From positions 367,779 to 431,778 of the forward strand of contig NZ_JH815185.1 in assembly GCF_000296385.1 (NCBI RefSeq): DNA of 64,000 bases, in the 5' to 3' direction. Numbering within the stretch: the stretch's first letter is position 1; every line of letters starts with the position of its first letter. Shown piece after piece: positions 8,419 through 18,363 of the stretch. The notes under the pieces were generated by a model that was given only the letters and a program-made list of their open reading frames with translations, was not told the origin of the DNA and did not search any database. Made by a program: the position numbers and the translations under genes. This DNA comes from Lachnoanaerobaculum sp. OBRC5-5. Its GTDB lineage: Bacteria; Bacillota; Clostridia; Lachnospirales; Lachnospiraceae.

Positions 8419-9668
8419 CAAATATTTACTTTTCTTAAATCGTCAAAAAATTCAGGATATGATATTTCAACACAAGCTTTATTATCAAGTTTTATTTCAC
8501 CTTCTGAAATGAGTCCGAGAATAGCAAATGTCATTGCGATTCTGTGATCGTCATGAGTAGATATGGTAACATTTCCAAAAAGTTTGTTTGTTCCCTCAAT
8601 CTCCATACCGTCCTCGGTTTCTACTACATTTACACCGAGTTTTGAAAGTTCCTCACACATTACCTTTATTCTGTTGGATTCTTTTACCTTAAGTTCTGCA
8701 GCATCCTTTATAATTGTTTTACCTTCAGCCAATGAAGCTATGGCGGCAAGTAAAGGCAGTTCATCTATAAGAGTCGGTATAATGTCTCCTCCTATAGTAG
8801 TTGCATGAAGCTTTGAATAGGATACTTTTATATCGGCAACAGGCTCAAACTCATCATTTGAATTGATTATTTCTATATTTGCACCCATATCTTTTAAAAC
8901 TTTTATTACGCCGTCCCTTGTAGGGTTTATACCTACATTTTCAAGTATAAGTTCTGAACCCGGGACCAAAACTGCGGCAGCCATAAAAAAAGCAGCTGAT
9001 GATATATCGGAAGGAACGTCTATACCGGTTGCAAAAAGTTCCTTACATGGATTTATTGTTGCGGAGGTTTTTGTCGTATTTAAATTTGCACCAAATTTTT
9101 TTAACATCAATTCGGTATGGTCTCTTGATTTTGCAGGCTCAATCACAGTAGTCGGAGAATCTGAATATAATCCTGCAAGAAGTATTGCAGATTTTACCTG
9201 CGCACTGGCAACGGGAGAGTTATATTCAATACCGTGAAGCGAGCTTCCTGTAATGGTAAGAGGTGCAAAACCGTTATTACTTTTAATATTGGCGCCCATC
9301 AATGTGAGAGGAACTATAATTCTGTTCATAGGCCTTTTTTGTATAGACTTGTCACCTGTGAGGACAGAAGTGAAGTTTTGTGCGGATAAAATACCGCTTA
9401 CAAGTCTGGTTGTAGTACCGCTGTTTCCGCAGTCAAGTATTTCTCCCGGTTTACTGAGGCCGTAAAGTCCCTTTCCCTTTACTGTAACATCAGTATTATT
9501 TATTTCTATATCAATACCCATTTTTTTGAAAATTGATATTGTTGAGATGCAGTCGGCACCTGTTAAAAAACCTTTTATATTTGTAATACCCTTTGATATG
9601 GCGCCGAACATAACAGCTCTGTGAGATATTGATTTATCGCCGGGAACCCTTAATCTACCTTTTATCAT
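8418..9668 (-). CDS. aroA: 3-phosphoshikimate 1-carboxyvinyltransferase (EPSP synthase)
   Basis: This 416-residue enzyme makes EPSP from shikimate-3-phosphate and PEP in aromatic amino acid synthesis. It has GDKSISHRAVM near residue 10, the CGNSGTTTRL motif near residue 81, SAQVKSAILLAG, and the C-terminal HDDHRIAM. The glycine/serine active-site segment NSGTTTR is as in class II-like enzymes. The gene lies 10 bp downstream of tyrA and is surely cotranscribed with it. Confidence 0.96.
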   Translation of the reverse strand: MIKGRLRVPGDKSISHRAVMFGAISKGITNIKGFLTGADCISTISIFKKMGIDIEINNTDVTVKGKGLYGLSKPGEILDCGNSGTTTRLVSGILSAQNFTSVLTGDKSIQKRPMNRIIVPLTLMGANIKSNNGFAPLTITGSSLHGIEYNSPVASAQVKSAILLAGLYSDSPTTVIEPAKSRDHTELMLKKFGANLNTTKTSATINPCKELFATGIDVPSDISSAAFFMAAAVLVPGSELILENVGINPTRDGVIKVLKDMGANIEIINSNDEFEPVADIKVSYSKLHATTIGGDIIPTLIDELPLLAAIASLAEGKTIIKDAAELKVKESNRIKVMCEELSKLGVNVVETEDGMEIEGTNKLFGNVTISTHDDHRIAMTFAILGLISEGEIKLDNKACVEISYPEFFDDLRKVNI

Positions 9669-9678
9669 ATTTCCTCCG

Positions 9679-10770
9679 TTAAATAATTTTATAATTATAT
9701 TCCTTCAATAATTTGCCTGCCATTTCACAGGAATCGGCATCATAGAAAGAAATATTTAAAGCACCTTCGCCCTTTTCTCTGTTGTGATTGATACCGATAT
9801 TTTTAATACTTATAGAATTTGCGGCCAATATGGCTGAGATAACGGAAATTGCTCCCGGTTTATCCTGTATATGCACGCTTAAATCATGTTTTGAAATAAT
9901 AAGTCCCTGAGAGTTTGTATCAAGAGAATTTCTGTACTCACCGGATTTTGCAAACATATTGTTGATATATGTGCTTGACTTGGAAGACAAATGTGAGTAT
10001 ACATCCTCTAAAGTATCTATATATTTTCTAAGCATCATATTTATAGGTTCACAATTAAGCATACATATCTGTTCCCACATAATTGGAGAAGCCGAGGCTA
10101 TCCTTGTAATATCTTTAAATCCTCCTGCGGCAACTCTTTTCATTACTCCGTCATCATAGTCATTTTCACTTACCAGATTTACAAGTGTAGCCGCAATAAT
10201 ATGAGGCAAATGGCTTATAGTGGCAACAACTTTGTCATGCTTTTGATAATCTATTACAAAGGGAATAGCCTTTATTGATTCGATTATTCCTGAAAATACT
10301 TTTAATTTTTCGGCATTTATTTTTGAGGAAGGAGTAATCATATAATAAGCGTTTTCCAAAAGGAGTGCATCCGAAGCGTCATACCCTGTTTTTTCAGAAC
10401 CTGCCATCGGATGTCCGCCTATAAAGACATCCTCAAGTTCAAGTTCTTTTGCAAGACTGTGAATTGAGGACTTTGTGGACCCCACATCCGTTATGATTGC
10501 ATCCTTTCTTATATAAGGCTTTATATCTTTGAGATATTTATCATTGAACTCTACCGGAGTACATAAAAATACTATATCACAGTCTGAAAGAGTGCTGTCT
10601 ATACCTTCAAGAATAATGTCGATAATCCCGTCGCTTTTACCTTTTAACAGCTCGGAACGGTTGTTTGTATAGGCATATATTATTGATTCGGGTCTGTATT
10701 TTCTTATTGCTTTGGCAATAGATCCCGCTATAAGTCCAAAGCCTATAAAAGCTATATTATTATATTGCAT
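9679..10770 (-). CDS. tyrA: prephenate dehydrogenase with ACT domain
   Basis: The protein is 363 residues from the chosen ATG at 10770, which has GGAGG just upstream. An in-frame start at 10839 would add 23 unconserved residues. The N-terminal Rossmann motif GFGLIAGSIA is followed by the GGHPMAGSEKTG segment near the active site, a helical dimerisation domain, and a C-terminal ACT domain (about 290-363, beginning LSVHIQDKPGAIS) for feedback control by tyrosine. It oxidises prephenate to 4-hydroxyphenylpyruvate. First gene of the tyrA-aroA operon. Confidence 0.94.
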   Translation of the reverse strand: MQYNNIAFIGFGLIAGSIAKAIRKYRPESIIYAYTNNRSELLKGKSDGIIDIILEGIDSTLSDCDIVFLCTPVEFNDKYLKDIKPYIRKDAIITDVGSTKSSIHSLAKELELEDVFIGGHPMAGSEKTGYDASDALLLENAYYMITPSSKINAEKLKVFSGIIESIKAIPFVIDYQKHDKVVATISHLPHIIAATLVNLVSENDYDDGVMKRVAAGGFKDITRIASASPIMWEQICMLNCEPINMMLRKYIDTLEDVYSHLSSKSSTYINNMFAKSGEYRNSLDTNSQGLIISKHDLSVHIQDKPGAISVISAILAANSISIKNIGINHNREKGEGALNISFYDADSCEMAGKLLKEYNYKII

Positions 10771-11000
10771 AATCCTCCGTCCCGACATTGCGTCAATTTT
10801 AAATATAAAAAGTCTAGTACATTTGGAGTCATTAGTCAATTACTTTTACTTTAATAATTTAAAGTGATATAGTAATATGGCTTTATTCGGACTATTTATC
10901 TTTACTAAAACAGTCTATTTATACAAAAACTTTATAAAAATATATTACGATTTAACTATAATAAAAGTGTAAATTACATTGTCTAAATTGAATATAAAAC

Positions 11001-11029
11001 TTGAAATTTTATCGTATGTTTAGTAAAAT
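11001..11029 (+). promoter_or_regulatory. candidate promoter of the EF-G-like gene
   Basis: TTGAAA at 11001-11006 and TAAAAT at 11024-11029 are separated by 17 bases, 45 bp upstream of the start. Confidence 0.55.
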
Positions 11030-11074
11030 ATCTTTATCAGAAAAGTCTATTGACTAAAAAGGAGGGATACTCTT

Positions 11075-13177
11075 ATGAAGGTTTATGAAACTAAACAGAT
11101 TCGTAACGTCGTACTACTTGGCCATGGAGGCTCGGGTAAGACTATAGTGGCAGAGGCTATGAGCTTTGTTGCAGGAAATATTTCAAAGATGGGAAGTATT
11201 TCAAGCGGAAATACCATCAGCGACTATGACAAAGAAGAAATTAAAAGAGGTTTTTCCATCAGTACATCTTTGGTTCCGGTAGAATATGAAGGAGATACCG
11301 GAAGTGTAAAGATAAATCTTTTGGATACTCCGGGATATTTCGACTTCGTAGGCGAGGTGGAAGAAGCCGTATCAGCTGCAGACGCTGCCATTATTGTAGT
11401 CAATTGTAAGGCCGGAATTGAAGTAGGTACAGTAAAAGCATGGGAGTTGTGCGAAGAATACGGTTTACCGAGAATATTCTTTGTAACAAATATGGACGAT
11501 GACAAGGCAAGCTATCGTGAACTGCTTTTGAAGCTTGAAACACGCTTCGGAAGAAAAGTGGCACCTTTCCATCTTCCAATCAGAGAAAATGAAAAGTTCG
11601 TGGGATTTGTAAATGTCGTAAAGATGAAGGGCAGAAGATTTACAAACCTTTCAGATTATGTAGAGTGTGAGATACCTGATTATGTTGAAGCCAACCTAAA
11701 GATTGCAAGAGAGGCCTTGATGGAGGCCGTTGCCGAGACAAGCGAAGAATACATGGAAAGATATCTTTCAGGTGAGGAATTCAGTGATGATGAAATCTCA
11801 ACAGCACTCAAAGAAAATATTTGCAACGGAGATATCGTGCCTGTAATGATGGGTTCAGGAGTGGACGCACAGGGATTTAAGGCACTTATGATGGCGATTG
11901 AAAAGTATTTCCCGTCACCTGATTATAAAGAGTGTGTGGGAGTGGATGTAAGTAACGGTGAGCATTTCACAGCAAAATATAATAAAGAGGTTTCATTATC
12001 TGCAAGAGTATTTAAGACAATCGTGGATCCTTTCATAGGAAAATACTCTTTGGTCAAGGTTTGTACAGGTACACTAAAGCCTGACACTGCAATCTACAAT
12101 GTAGGTAAGGAAACAGAGGAGAAATCCGGAAAGATATATGTACTGAGAGGAAAGAACGCTATAGAAGTACCTGAGCTTGTTGCCGGTGATATCGGCGCTA
12201 TGGCTAAGCTTAGTGTAACAACTACAGGTGATACTATTGCATTAAAGAATGCACCTATCCTTTATCACGGACCAAAGATCTCATCACCATATACATGTAT
12301 GAGATATAAGATCGTAAACAAGGGCGAAGAGGATAAACTCTCATCAGGTCTGTCAAAACTTATGGAAGAAGATTTGACATTAAAGCATATGAACGATACT
12401 TTAAACAGACAGACTCTTCTTTACGGTATAGGTGATCAACAACTTGAAATCGTAGTTAGCAAACTTTTAGATAGATATAAAGTAAAGATAGAACTTTCAA
12501 GACCTAAGGTGGCTTTCAAAGAGACGATCAGACAAAAGGTTGAGGCTGCAGGAAGATATAAGAAGCAATCAGGCGGACACGGACAGTTCGGTGATGTAAA
12601 GATGAGCTTTGAACCTTCAGGAGATCTTGAGAAGCCATATGTATTTGAGGAGACCGTATTCGGAGGTTCGGTACCTAAGAACTATTTCCCTGCAGTTGAA
12701 AAGGGAGTGGCTGAGTGCTGTATTAAGGGACCTTTGGCCGCATATCCTGTAGTAGGTGTAAAGGCTGTGCTTTTGGACGGTTCATATCACCCTGTTGATT
12801 CTTCTGAAATGGCATTTAAGATGGCTGCCACAATCGCATTCAAGGACGGATTTATGAAGGCCGCACCTGTACTTTTGGAGCCTATTTATACAGTAAGTGT
12901 AATAGTTCCGGATAAATTCACAGGTGATGTTATGGGAGATCTCAATAAGAGACGTGGTAGAGTGCTCGGTATGGAGTCAATAAATCACGGAAAACAGCTT
13001 ATAAGAGCAGATGTTCCTATGTTGGAGCTTTTCGGATACAATACAGAACTTCGTTCAATGACCGGAGGTATGGGTGTATTCAGCTATGAATTTGCAAGAT
13101 ATGAGCAGACACCGGGAGATATCCAGAAGAAGGAAGTTGAGGCAAGAGCTTCTAAACTTGAAAATGATACGGAATAA
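11075..13177 (+). CDS. elongation factor G-like GTPase (EF-G paralog)
   Basis: This 700-residue protein has the full five-domain EF-G layout and starts at ATG 11075 behind GGAGG. The G domain departs from canonical EF-G. The P-loop is GHGGSGKT instead of GHIDAGKTT. The switch II motif is DTPGYFDF, so the catalytic His is Tyr. The base-recognition motif NKxD reads TNMD. Domain IV (SGGHGQFGDVK) and domain V are present. It matches the EF-G2/EF-G-like subfamily annotated across clostridia, not the str-operon fusA, and no rpsL/rpsG/tuf is adjacent. Translocation, ribosome recycling or a stress role are all possible. Confidence 0.85.
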   Translation: MKVYETKQIRNVVLLGHGGSGKTIVAEAMSFVAGNISKMGSISSGNTISDYDKEEIKRGFSISTSLVPVEYEGDTGSVKINLLDTPGYFDFVGEVEEAVSAADAAIIVVNCKAGIEVGTVKAWELCEEYGLPRIFFVTNMDDDKASYRELLLKLETRFGRKVAPFHLPIRENEKFVGFVNVVKMKGRRFTNLSDYVECEIPDYVEANLKIAREALMEAVAETSEEYMERYLSGEEFSDDEISTALKENICNGDIVPVMMGSGVDAQGFKALMMAIEKYFPSPDYKECVGVDVSNGEHFTAKYNKEVSLSARVFKTIVDPFIGKYSLVKVCTGTLKPDTAIYNVGKETEEKSGKIYVLRGKNAIEVPELVAGDIGAMAKLSVTTTGDTIALKNAPILYHGPKISSPYTCMRYKIVNKGEEDKLSSGLSKLMEEDLTLKHMNDTLNRQTLLYGIGDQQLEIVVSKLLDRYKVKIELSRPKVAFKETIRQKVEAAGRYKKQSGGHGQFGDVKMSFEPSGDLEKPYVFEETVFGGSVPKNYFPAVEKGVAECCIKGPLAAYPVVGVKAVLLDGSYHPVDSSEMAFKMAATIAFKDGFMKAAPVLLEPIYTVSVIVPDKFTGDVMGDLNKRRGRVLGMESINHGKQLIRADVPMLELFGYNTELRSMTGGMGVFSYEFARYEQTPGDIQKKEVEARASKLENDTE

Positions 13178-13249
13178 TAGATATATTTATAAGAAAATGT
13201 GTTTATTCGTAAGAAATCTTACTATAAATTTACATATTGAATAAAGTGC

Positions 13250-13278
13250 TTGAAAATGTTTTCATAAGGTTATATATT
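13250..13278 (+). promoter_or_regulatory. candidate promoter of surface protein gene
   Basis: TTGAAA at 13250-13255 and TATATT at 13273-13278 are 17 bases apart, 43 bp upstream of the start codon. Confidence 0.55.
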
Positions 13279-13321
13279 AGCTTCATCAAAAAACTTATAT
13301 GAAAAAAGGAGATATCATATC

Positions 13322-13933
13322 ATGCATTTACCAATAATCAAAAAAACAGTTTTATCATTAACATTAGCTTTAGGTTTAGTTTCAGGTAGTGTAGTTGCTT
13401 TTGCCGCACCTTCACAGATAATTGTTCCGGGAAAGTCTGCAGACGCTGCAAGCGCACAGGTTATTAATGAAGGAAAGATAACTCGTATTATAGGAATAGA
13501 GGGAGAGAAGGCACCTTCAGAGATTATTATACCCGGTACTTCTACAGTTGTAGTAAGATCAACAGCTTCTAATGCGACACCTTCTACAGCTACACGTTCA
13601 AACTCTACAGCATCAAGCAGCAGAGGCGGTTCATCAAGCTCATCAAGAAGCGGAAGCTCAAGAGCTGTTACTGCAACAACAGCACCTACAAACACTCCTG
13701 CTCAAAACTACGGTCCTGCACCTTCAAACACATCTGCTCCTGCAACTAATGTAGGTCCTGCAGCAGGAAACACAAATGTTTCTACTAAGGGTGATGTGAC
13801 AGCAGCTAAGCGAGGAAAATTAAATGTACCTAAGACAGCTGATGCTTCAGCAATGGGACTTTATGCAGCATTACTCGGTCTTTCAACTGTAGCAGGTGCA
13901 TTTGTAATCGCAACAAAGAAGAAAGAGAACTAA
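13322..13933 (+). CDS. secreted Ser/Ala/Thr-rich surface protein with VPKTAD-type sorting signal
   Basis: This 203-residue protein starts at ATG 13322 behind AAAGGAG. Residues 1-29 are a signal peptide ending AFAA. The middle is low-complexity Ser/Ala/Thr/Pro/Asn, with two copies of an IIVPG/IIIPGTS-like motif near residues 32 and 71. The C-terminus has VPKTAD, a hydrophobic stretch of about 20 residues, and KKKEN. This resembles the LPXTG-variant sorting signals common in Lachnospiraceae. It is probably wall-anchored by a sortase outside this window. No enzymatic domain is visible. Confidence 0.75.
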   Translation: MHLPIIKKTVLSLTLALGLVSGSVVAFAAPSQIIVPGKSADAASAQVINEGKITRIIGIEGEKAPSEIIIPGTSTVVVRSTASNATPSTATRSNSTASSSRGGSSSSSRSGSSRAVTATTAPTNTPAQNYGPAPSNTSAPATNVGPAAGNTNVSTKGDVTAAKRGKLNVPKTADASAMGLYAALLGLSTVAGAFVIATKKKEN

Positions 13934-13961
13934 TCTTAAGTTAAATTAAATAAGACATTTT

Positions 13962-13999
13962 ACGGCAGGCTGTACAGTCTGCCGTTTTTGCGTTTTTTT
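13962..13999 (+). terminator. terminator after surface protein gene
   Basis: ACGGCAG pairs with CTGCCGT, followed by two T-runs. Confidence 0.85.
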
Positions 14000-14175
14000 T
14001 AATGCAATTTTGTATGTTTCTTATAAAAAACAAGAAATTGATAAAAAAATAACAATATACCTTTATTTTATTTTTTAAATATAGTATTATATCATTGCTC
14101 AGTATAGAAGACGGTTTTAGAAATACTGAAACTATTGTTACTATAAACGGAAAATTTTTTTAGTGGAGGAAAATT

Positions 14176-15699
14176 GTGAGAGGTGTTGAAACAAGAATTC
14201 AGGAAATAAGACATAGAATCTTTAGAGAAGTTGCCAGAATGGCTTATCACACAGAGTGGCCGGTAGATAAAAGAATAGAGGAGCTTCCTTATAAGATTAT
14301 TCCCGGTGAAGTGGGAAATTTTAGAAATAATGTTTTCCTGGAAAGAGCTATAGTAGGTGAGAGGCTCAGACTTGCTATGGGATTGCCTTACAGAAGTGCG
14401 GCTAATCATGCTCCTTTGTCTGAGGGTATAGAGCTTGCGGATAAGGCGGAGACATATTATACACCACCGTTAATTAATATAATTAAATTTGCATGTCATG
14501 GTTGTGTTGAAAAGAGAGTATATGTAACTAACGGTTGTCAGGGATGCTTGGCACATCCATGTTCGGAGGTTTGTCCTACAGGTGCCGTAAAGATAGACAA
14601 AGAGAGCGGCTTCTCAAGTATCAATCAGGAAAAGTGTATCAAATGCGGAAGATGTGCAAATGTTTGCGCATATAATGCAATCATTATTCAGACAAGACCT
14701 TGTGCGGCTTCATGCGGTATGGATGCAATATCTTCAGATGAAAACGGTAAAGCCGATATTGACTACGATAAATGTGTATCATGTGGACAGTGCCTTGTAA
14801 ATTGTCCTTTCGGCGCAATTTCAGATAAATCACAGATTTTCCAGACTATCAGAGCTATTCAGTCGGGAGACAGAGTATATGCGGCTATTGCTCCTGCTTT
14901 CGTAGGCCAGTTCGGTCCGAAGGTTACTCCCGGAAAACTTCGTGCGGCAATGAAAGCGCTCGGATTTGCCGATGTATTTGAGGTTGCTATCGGTGCCGAT
15001 CTTTGTGCCACACAAGAGGCATTTGACTTCCTTGATGAAGTGCCTGAGAAATTACCTTTTATGGGTACATCATGTTGTCCTTCGTGGTCATTGATGGCAA
15101 AGAAAGTGTTCCCGGATCAGGCTGAATGTATATCAATGGCACTTACACCTATGACACTTACGGCAAGACTTATAAAGAAACAGCATCCGGACGGAAAAGT
15201 GGTATTTATCGGACCATGTTCCGCAAAGAAGCTTGAGGCTATGTGGACAGAGGTAAGAAGTGAAGTGGACTTTGTGCTTACATTTGAAGAGATGGCCGGA
15301 ATATTTGATGCAAAACATATAGATATTGAAAATCTTGAAGAAGATCCGAACGGTGTCAACGATGCATCTACAGACGGAAGAAACTTTGCGGTATCCGGAG
15401 GAGTTGCAAAGGCGGTTGTAGGAGTTATTAAGAGTCAGTATCCTGACAGAGAAGTAAATGTAATGAATGCGGAAGGCCTTGCAGATTGCAAAAAGATGAT
15501 GACAATGGCCAAAGCAGGAAAGTATCCGGGATATCTTCTTGAAGGAATGGCATGTCCGGGAGGCTGCGTGGCAGGACCGGGAACAATGCAGAATATCAAG
15601 AAATCTCAAGGTGCGGTAAATCAGTATGCGGCTAAGGCAACACATGGTATTGCTATTGAGACTGAATCTGTAAAAGAGCTTGATAAGTTGGTTAAATAA
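14176..15699 (+). CDS. [FeFe] hydrogenase, group B-like monomeric form
   Basis: This 507-residue protein starts at GTG 14176 behind TGGAGGA. The H-cluster motifs are TSCCPSW near residue 298, GPCSAKKLE near 351, and MACPGGCVAGPG near 459. Ferredoxin-type clusters precede them (CHGC and CQGCLAHPCSEVC, CIKCGRCANVC, CVSCGQCLVNC). The motif variants match group B enzymes of clostridia, which probably evolve H2 from reduced ferredoxin. It has no N-terminal [2Fe-2S] domain. It stands alone; the HydEFG maturases are not in the window. Functionally it could use the same reduced ferredoxin pool as Rnf. Confidence 0.9.
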   Translation: MRGVETRIQEIRHRIFREVARMAYHTEWPVDKRIEELPYKIIPGEVGNFRNNVFLERAIVGERLRLAMGLPYRSAANHAPLSEGIELADKAETYYTPPLINIIKFACHGCVEKRVYVTNGCQGCLAHPCSEVCPTGAVKIDKESGFSSINQEKCIKCGRCANVCAYNAIIIQTRPCAASCGMDAISSDENGKADIDYDKCVSCGQCLVNCPFGAISDKSQIFQTIRAIQSGDRVYAAIAPAFVGQFGPKVTPGKLRAAMKALGFADVFEVAIGADLCATQEAFDFLDEVPEKLPFMGTSCCPSWSLMAKKVFPDQAECISMALTPMTLTARLIKKQHPDGKVVFIGPCSAKKLEAMWTEVRSEVDFVLTFEEMAGIFDAKHIDIENLEEDPNGVNDASTDGRNFAVSGGVAKAVVGVIKSQYPDREVNVMNAEGLADCKKMMTMAKAGKYPGYLLEGMACPGGCVAGPGTMQNIKKSQGAVNQYAAKATHGIAIETESVKELDKLVK

Positions 15700-15718
15700 T
15701 TAAATATAATAAAAATTA

Positions 15719-15752
15719 TTGGCACTCATATTAGGTGAGTGCCAATTTTTTA
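15719..15752 (+). terminator. terminator after hydrogenase gene
   Basis: A perfect 10-bp stem, TTGGCACTCA with TGAGTGCCAA, is followed by a T-run. Confidence 0.92.
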
Positions 15753-15780
15753 TTGACTTTTATATTTTCATGGTTATAAT
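15753..15780 (+). promoter_or_regulatory. htpG promoter
   Basis: TTGACT at 15753-15758 and TATAAT at 15775-15780 are 16 bases apart, immediately after the hydrogenase terminator. I saw no CIRCE-type inverted repeat. Confidence 0.65.
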
Positions 15781-15832
15781 AGTTATAGCAAAGCAAATAA
15801 TATATTTGCAAATTTATTAGAGAGGTGATGAA

Positions 15833-17881
15833 ATGAAAAAGGGAAACTTATCAATAAACAGTGAAAACATATTTCCGATTATAAAGAAATGGTTGTATTC
15901 AGATCATGATATATTTGTAAGAGAATTGATTTCAAATGCAACAGATGCTATAACAAAGTTGAAAAAATTAAGCCTTGCAGGAGAGTTTACAAAGCCTGAA
16001 GGAGATGAATATAAGATAAATGTAGAAGTCAGCCCTAAACAAAAACTTATTCGTTTTATAGATAACGGTATAGGTATGACTGAAGAAGAGGTGGAAAAGT
16101 ATATAAATCAGATTGCCTTTTCAGGTGCTGTGGATTTTATAGAAAAATATAAGGATAAGACAAATGAAGAGCAGATAATAGGTCATTTCGGTCTTGGATT
16201 TTACTCCGCATTCATGGTAGCGGATAAAGTAAGCATTGATACTCTTTCATACAAAGAAGGCGCAAAGCCTATACATTGGGTAAGTGACGGCGGTCTTGAG
16301 TTTGAGATGGGAGAAGGCAACAGAGCTTCGAGAGGAACTGCTATTACATTATACCTTAATGATAACTGCCATGAGTTTGCAAACGAGTTCAGAGTAAGAG
16401 AGATACTTAACAAGTACTGTTCATTTATGCCTGTAGAGATATTCTTAAAGGATATCGATGCCGAGGAAGCTACTGAAATTATAGAAAAGGATGAGCTTTT
16501 AGAAAGCGATACCGTAATAGAGACTATAATTGAGCCTGCAAAGACAGAGGAAAAAGAAAAAGAAGACGGTACTAAGGAAGAGGTTGAAATAGAGCCTGCA
16601 AAGGAAAAGATAAAGATTAGAAAGCGTCCTGTAGCGCTAAATGATATACATCCGCTTTGGACAAAGCATCCGAATGAGTGTAGTGATGAGGAATATATCG
16701 AGTTTTACAGAAAAGTCTTTATGGATTATAAGGAGCCGCTTTTCTGGATTCATTTAAATATGGATTATCCTTTTAACTTAAAAGGAATTTTATACTTCCC
16801 TAAGATAAACACGGAGTATGATTCTATAGAGGGAACTATAAAACTTTACAATAATCAGGTATTTATAGCAGATAATATAAAAGAGGTTATTCCGGAGTTC
16901 TTATTACTGTTAAAAGGTGTAATAGACAGTGCGGACATTCCGCTTAATGTTTCAAGATCTGCATTGCAAAATGACGGTTCTGTAAGAAAAATCTCTGAAT
17001 ATATTGCAAAGAAAGTTGCAGATAAGCTTTCAGGTATGTGCAAGACAGAGAGAGATAAGTATGAGAAATACTGGGATGATATCGCACCGTTTATAAAGTA
17101 CGGTTATCTTAAAGACGAGAAGTTCGGTAAAAAGGTAGAAGATTATATATTATTTAAAAATATAAATGATAAATACCTTACATTAAACGAGCTTGTTGAT
17201 GAAAGTAAAAATTCCGAAGATAAGGTTGAAACTTCTGTAGATGAGAATATTGAGAACTCCGAAGAGAAAAAAGAGGTTGAAAAAACTCAGATATTCTATG
17301 TAAATGATGTAAAAGAGCAGAGCCAGTATGTAAATATCTTTAAGTCTGCCGGAAAGGATGCTGTAGTATTGCCACACAGCATTGATGTACCTTTTATCTC
17401 AACTCTTGAGATGAAAAGAGATAATGTAAAATTCCTTAGAATAGATTCCGATATGACGGATGATATGAGAAGTGAGGAGGTAGCTGAAGATACAAAGGCT
17501 TCATATGATGCATTATCTGAAAAGGTAAAGACCGCTCTTCACAATGACAGATTGAAAGTTTCTGTACAGCTTTTAAAGAGCGATGATATTTCTTCAGTAA
17601 TCACAATATCTGAAGAGAGCAGAAGAATGCAGGAGATGATGAAGCAGTACGGAATGATGGGTATGGATCCTTCAATGTTTGGAGGAGAGGGAGAGACTTT
17701 GGTTCTCAATGCAAATCATCCGCTTGTAAAGGAACTTCTTGAAAACAATCATGAAGAGTTGTTTGACATGATCTGTGAACAGTTGTATGATCTGGCTTCA
17801 ATATCACACAGTCCGCTTTCACCTGAGAGAATGAGTGCATTTATAAAGAGAAGCAATGAGCTTATGCTTAAGTTAAAATAA
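15833..17881 (+). CDS. htpG: HSP90-family chaperone HtpG
   Basis: This 682-residue protein has an N-terminal GHKL ATPase domain (LISNATDAI near residue 27, DNGIGMT near 78, GHFGLGFYSAFM near 120), then a middle domain (KEPLFWIHLNMDYPF, LNVSRSALQNDG with the catalytic Arg) and a C-terminal dimerisation domain. It is longer than E. coli HtpG through two acidic low-complexity insertions, near residues 228-262 and 460-485. Start ATG 15833 behind GAGAGGTGA. Monocistronic cytoplasmic chaperone. Confidence 0.96.
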   Translation: MKKGNLSINSENIFPIIKKWLYSDHDIFVRELISNATDAITKLKKLSLAGEFTKPEGDEYKINVEVSPKQKLIRFIDNGIGMTEEEVEKYINQIAFSGAVDFIEKYKDKTNEEQIIGHFGLGFYSAFMVADKVSIDTLSYKEGAKPIHWVSDGGLEFEMGEGNRASRGTAITLYLNDNCHEFANEFRVREILNKYCSFMPVEIFLKDIDAEEATEIIEKDELLESDTVIETIIEPAKTEEKEKEDGTKEEVEIEPAKEKIKIRKRPVALNDIHPLWTKHPNECSDEEYIEFYRKVFMDYKEPLFWIHLNMDYPFNLKGILYFPKINTEYDSIEGTIKLYNNQVFIADNIKEVIPEFLLLLKGVIDSADIPLNVSRSALQNDGSVRKISEYIAKKVADKLSGMCKTERDKYEKYWDDIAPFIKYGYLKDEKFGKKVEDYILFKNINDKYLTLNELVDESKNSEDKVETSVDENIENSEEKKEVEKTQIFYVNDVKEQSQYVNIFKSAGKDAVVLPHSIDVPFISTLEMKRDNVKFLRIDSDMTDDMRSEEVAEDTKASYDALSEKVKTALHNDRLKVSVQLLKSDDISSVITISEESRRMQEMMKQYGMMGMDPSMFGGEGETLVLNANHPLVKELLENNHEELFDMICEQLYDLASISHSPLSPERMSAFIKRSNELMLKLK

Positions 17882-17890
17882 TAAAATAAA

Positions 17891-17937
17891 AAAGACTGCT
17901 ACTTAAAGATTGAGAAATCTTAAGGGCAGTCTTTTTT
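17891..17937. terminator. terminator between htpG and di-TOBE gene
   Basis: AAAGACTGC pairs with GGCAGTCTTT, with an inner CTTAA/TTAAG-type stem. T-runs on both strands serve the convergent genes. Confidence 0.85.
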
Positions 17938-17949
17938 GATTTAAAAATA

Positions 17950-18363
17950 TTATTCGATACCTACCATTACCGAAGTAGCCTTGATAACGGCATAAGCTTC
18001 TTTACCTACGGCAAGTTCAAGCTCTTTTACAGCATTCTTTGAGATTGTAGCGGAAACTACACCAAGCTTTGTCTCGACAGCTACGATATCATTAACAGCA
18101 CCTTCCTCAATGCTCTTTACAACACCTTTGAACTTGTTTCTTGCAGAAATTTTTGGAAGCTCTGTAGCAACCATAACCTCTGTAGCCTTGATAACAGCGA
18201 TTGCGGCAGCTCCGTCCTTTAATCCGAGCTCCTTGATAGCATTAACAGAAATAGTAGCTGAAACAGCCTCTCCGTTTACTTCAATAGTAACGATGCCGTT
18301 AACAGCACCTTCATTTACATTCTTTACAATTCCTTTGAATTGATTTCTTGCACTTAATTTCAT
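17950..18363 (-). CDS. di-TOBE (Mop) molybdate-binding protein
   Basis: The protein is 137 residues from ATG 18363, which follows GAGAGG; a TTG seven codons upstream is less likely. It consists of two tandem copies of a roughly 68-residue TOBE/Mop domain, each opening with SARNxFKGxVK and repeating the VSATIS...VKELxL...AVIKATxVMV pattern. Mop-type proteins bind molybdate or tungstate as intracellular oxyanion stores. No Mo-cofactor or ModABC gene is nearby. The two halves are clearly an internal duplication. Confidence 0.9.
   Translation of the reverse strand: MKLSARNQFKGIVKNVNEGAVNGIVTIEVNGEAVSATISVNAIKELGLKDGAAAIAVIKATEVMVATELPKISARNKFKGVVKSIEEGAVNDIVAVETKLGVVSATISKNAVKELELAVGKEAYAVIKATSVMVGIE

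Noticed and set aside
10771-10839. Upstream start for tyrA
   Set aside because: No SD precedes it, and a GGAGG lies just before the ATG at 10770 that begins the conserved part.
15133-15645. 170-codon antisense ORF opposite the hydrogenase gene
   Set aside because: Cys-rich only because it mirrors the hydrogenase codons; no independent support.
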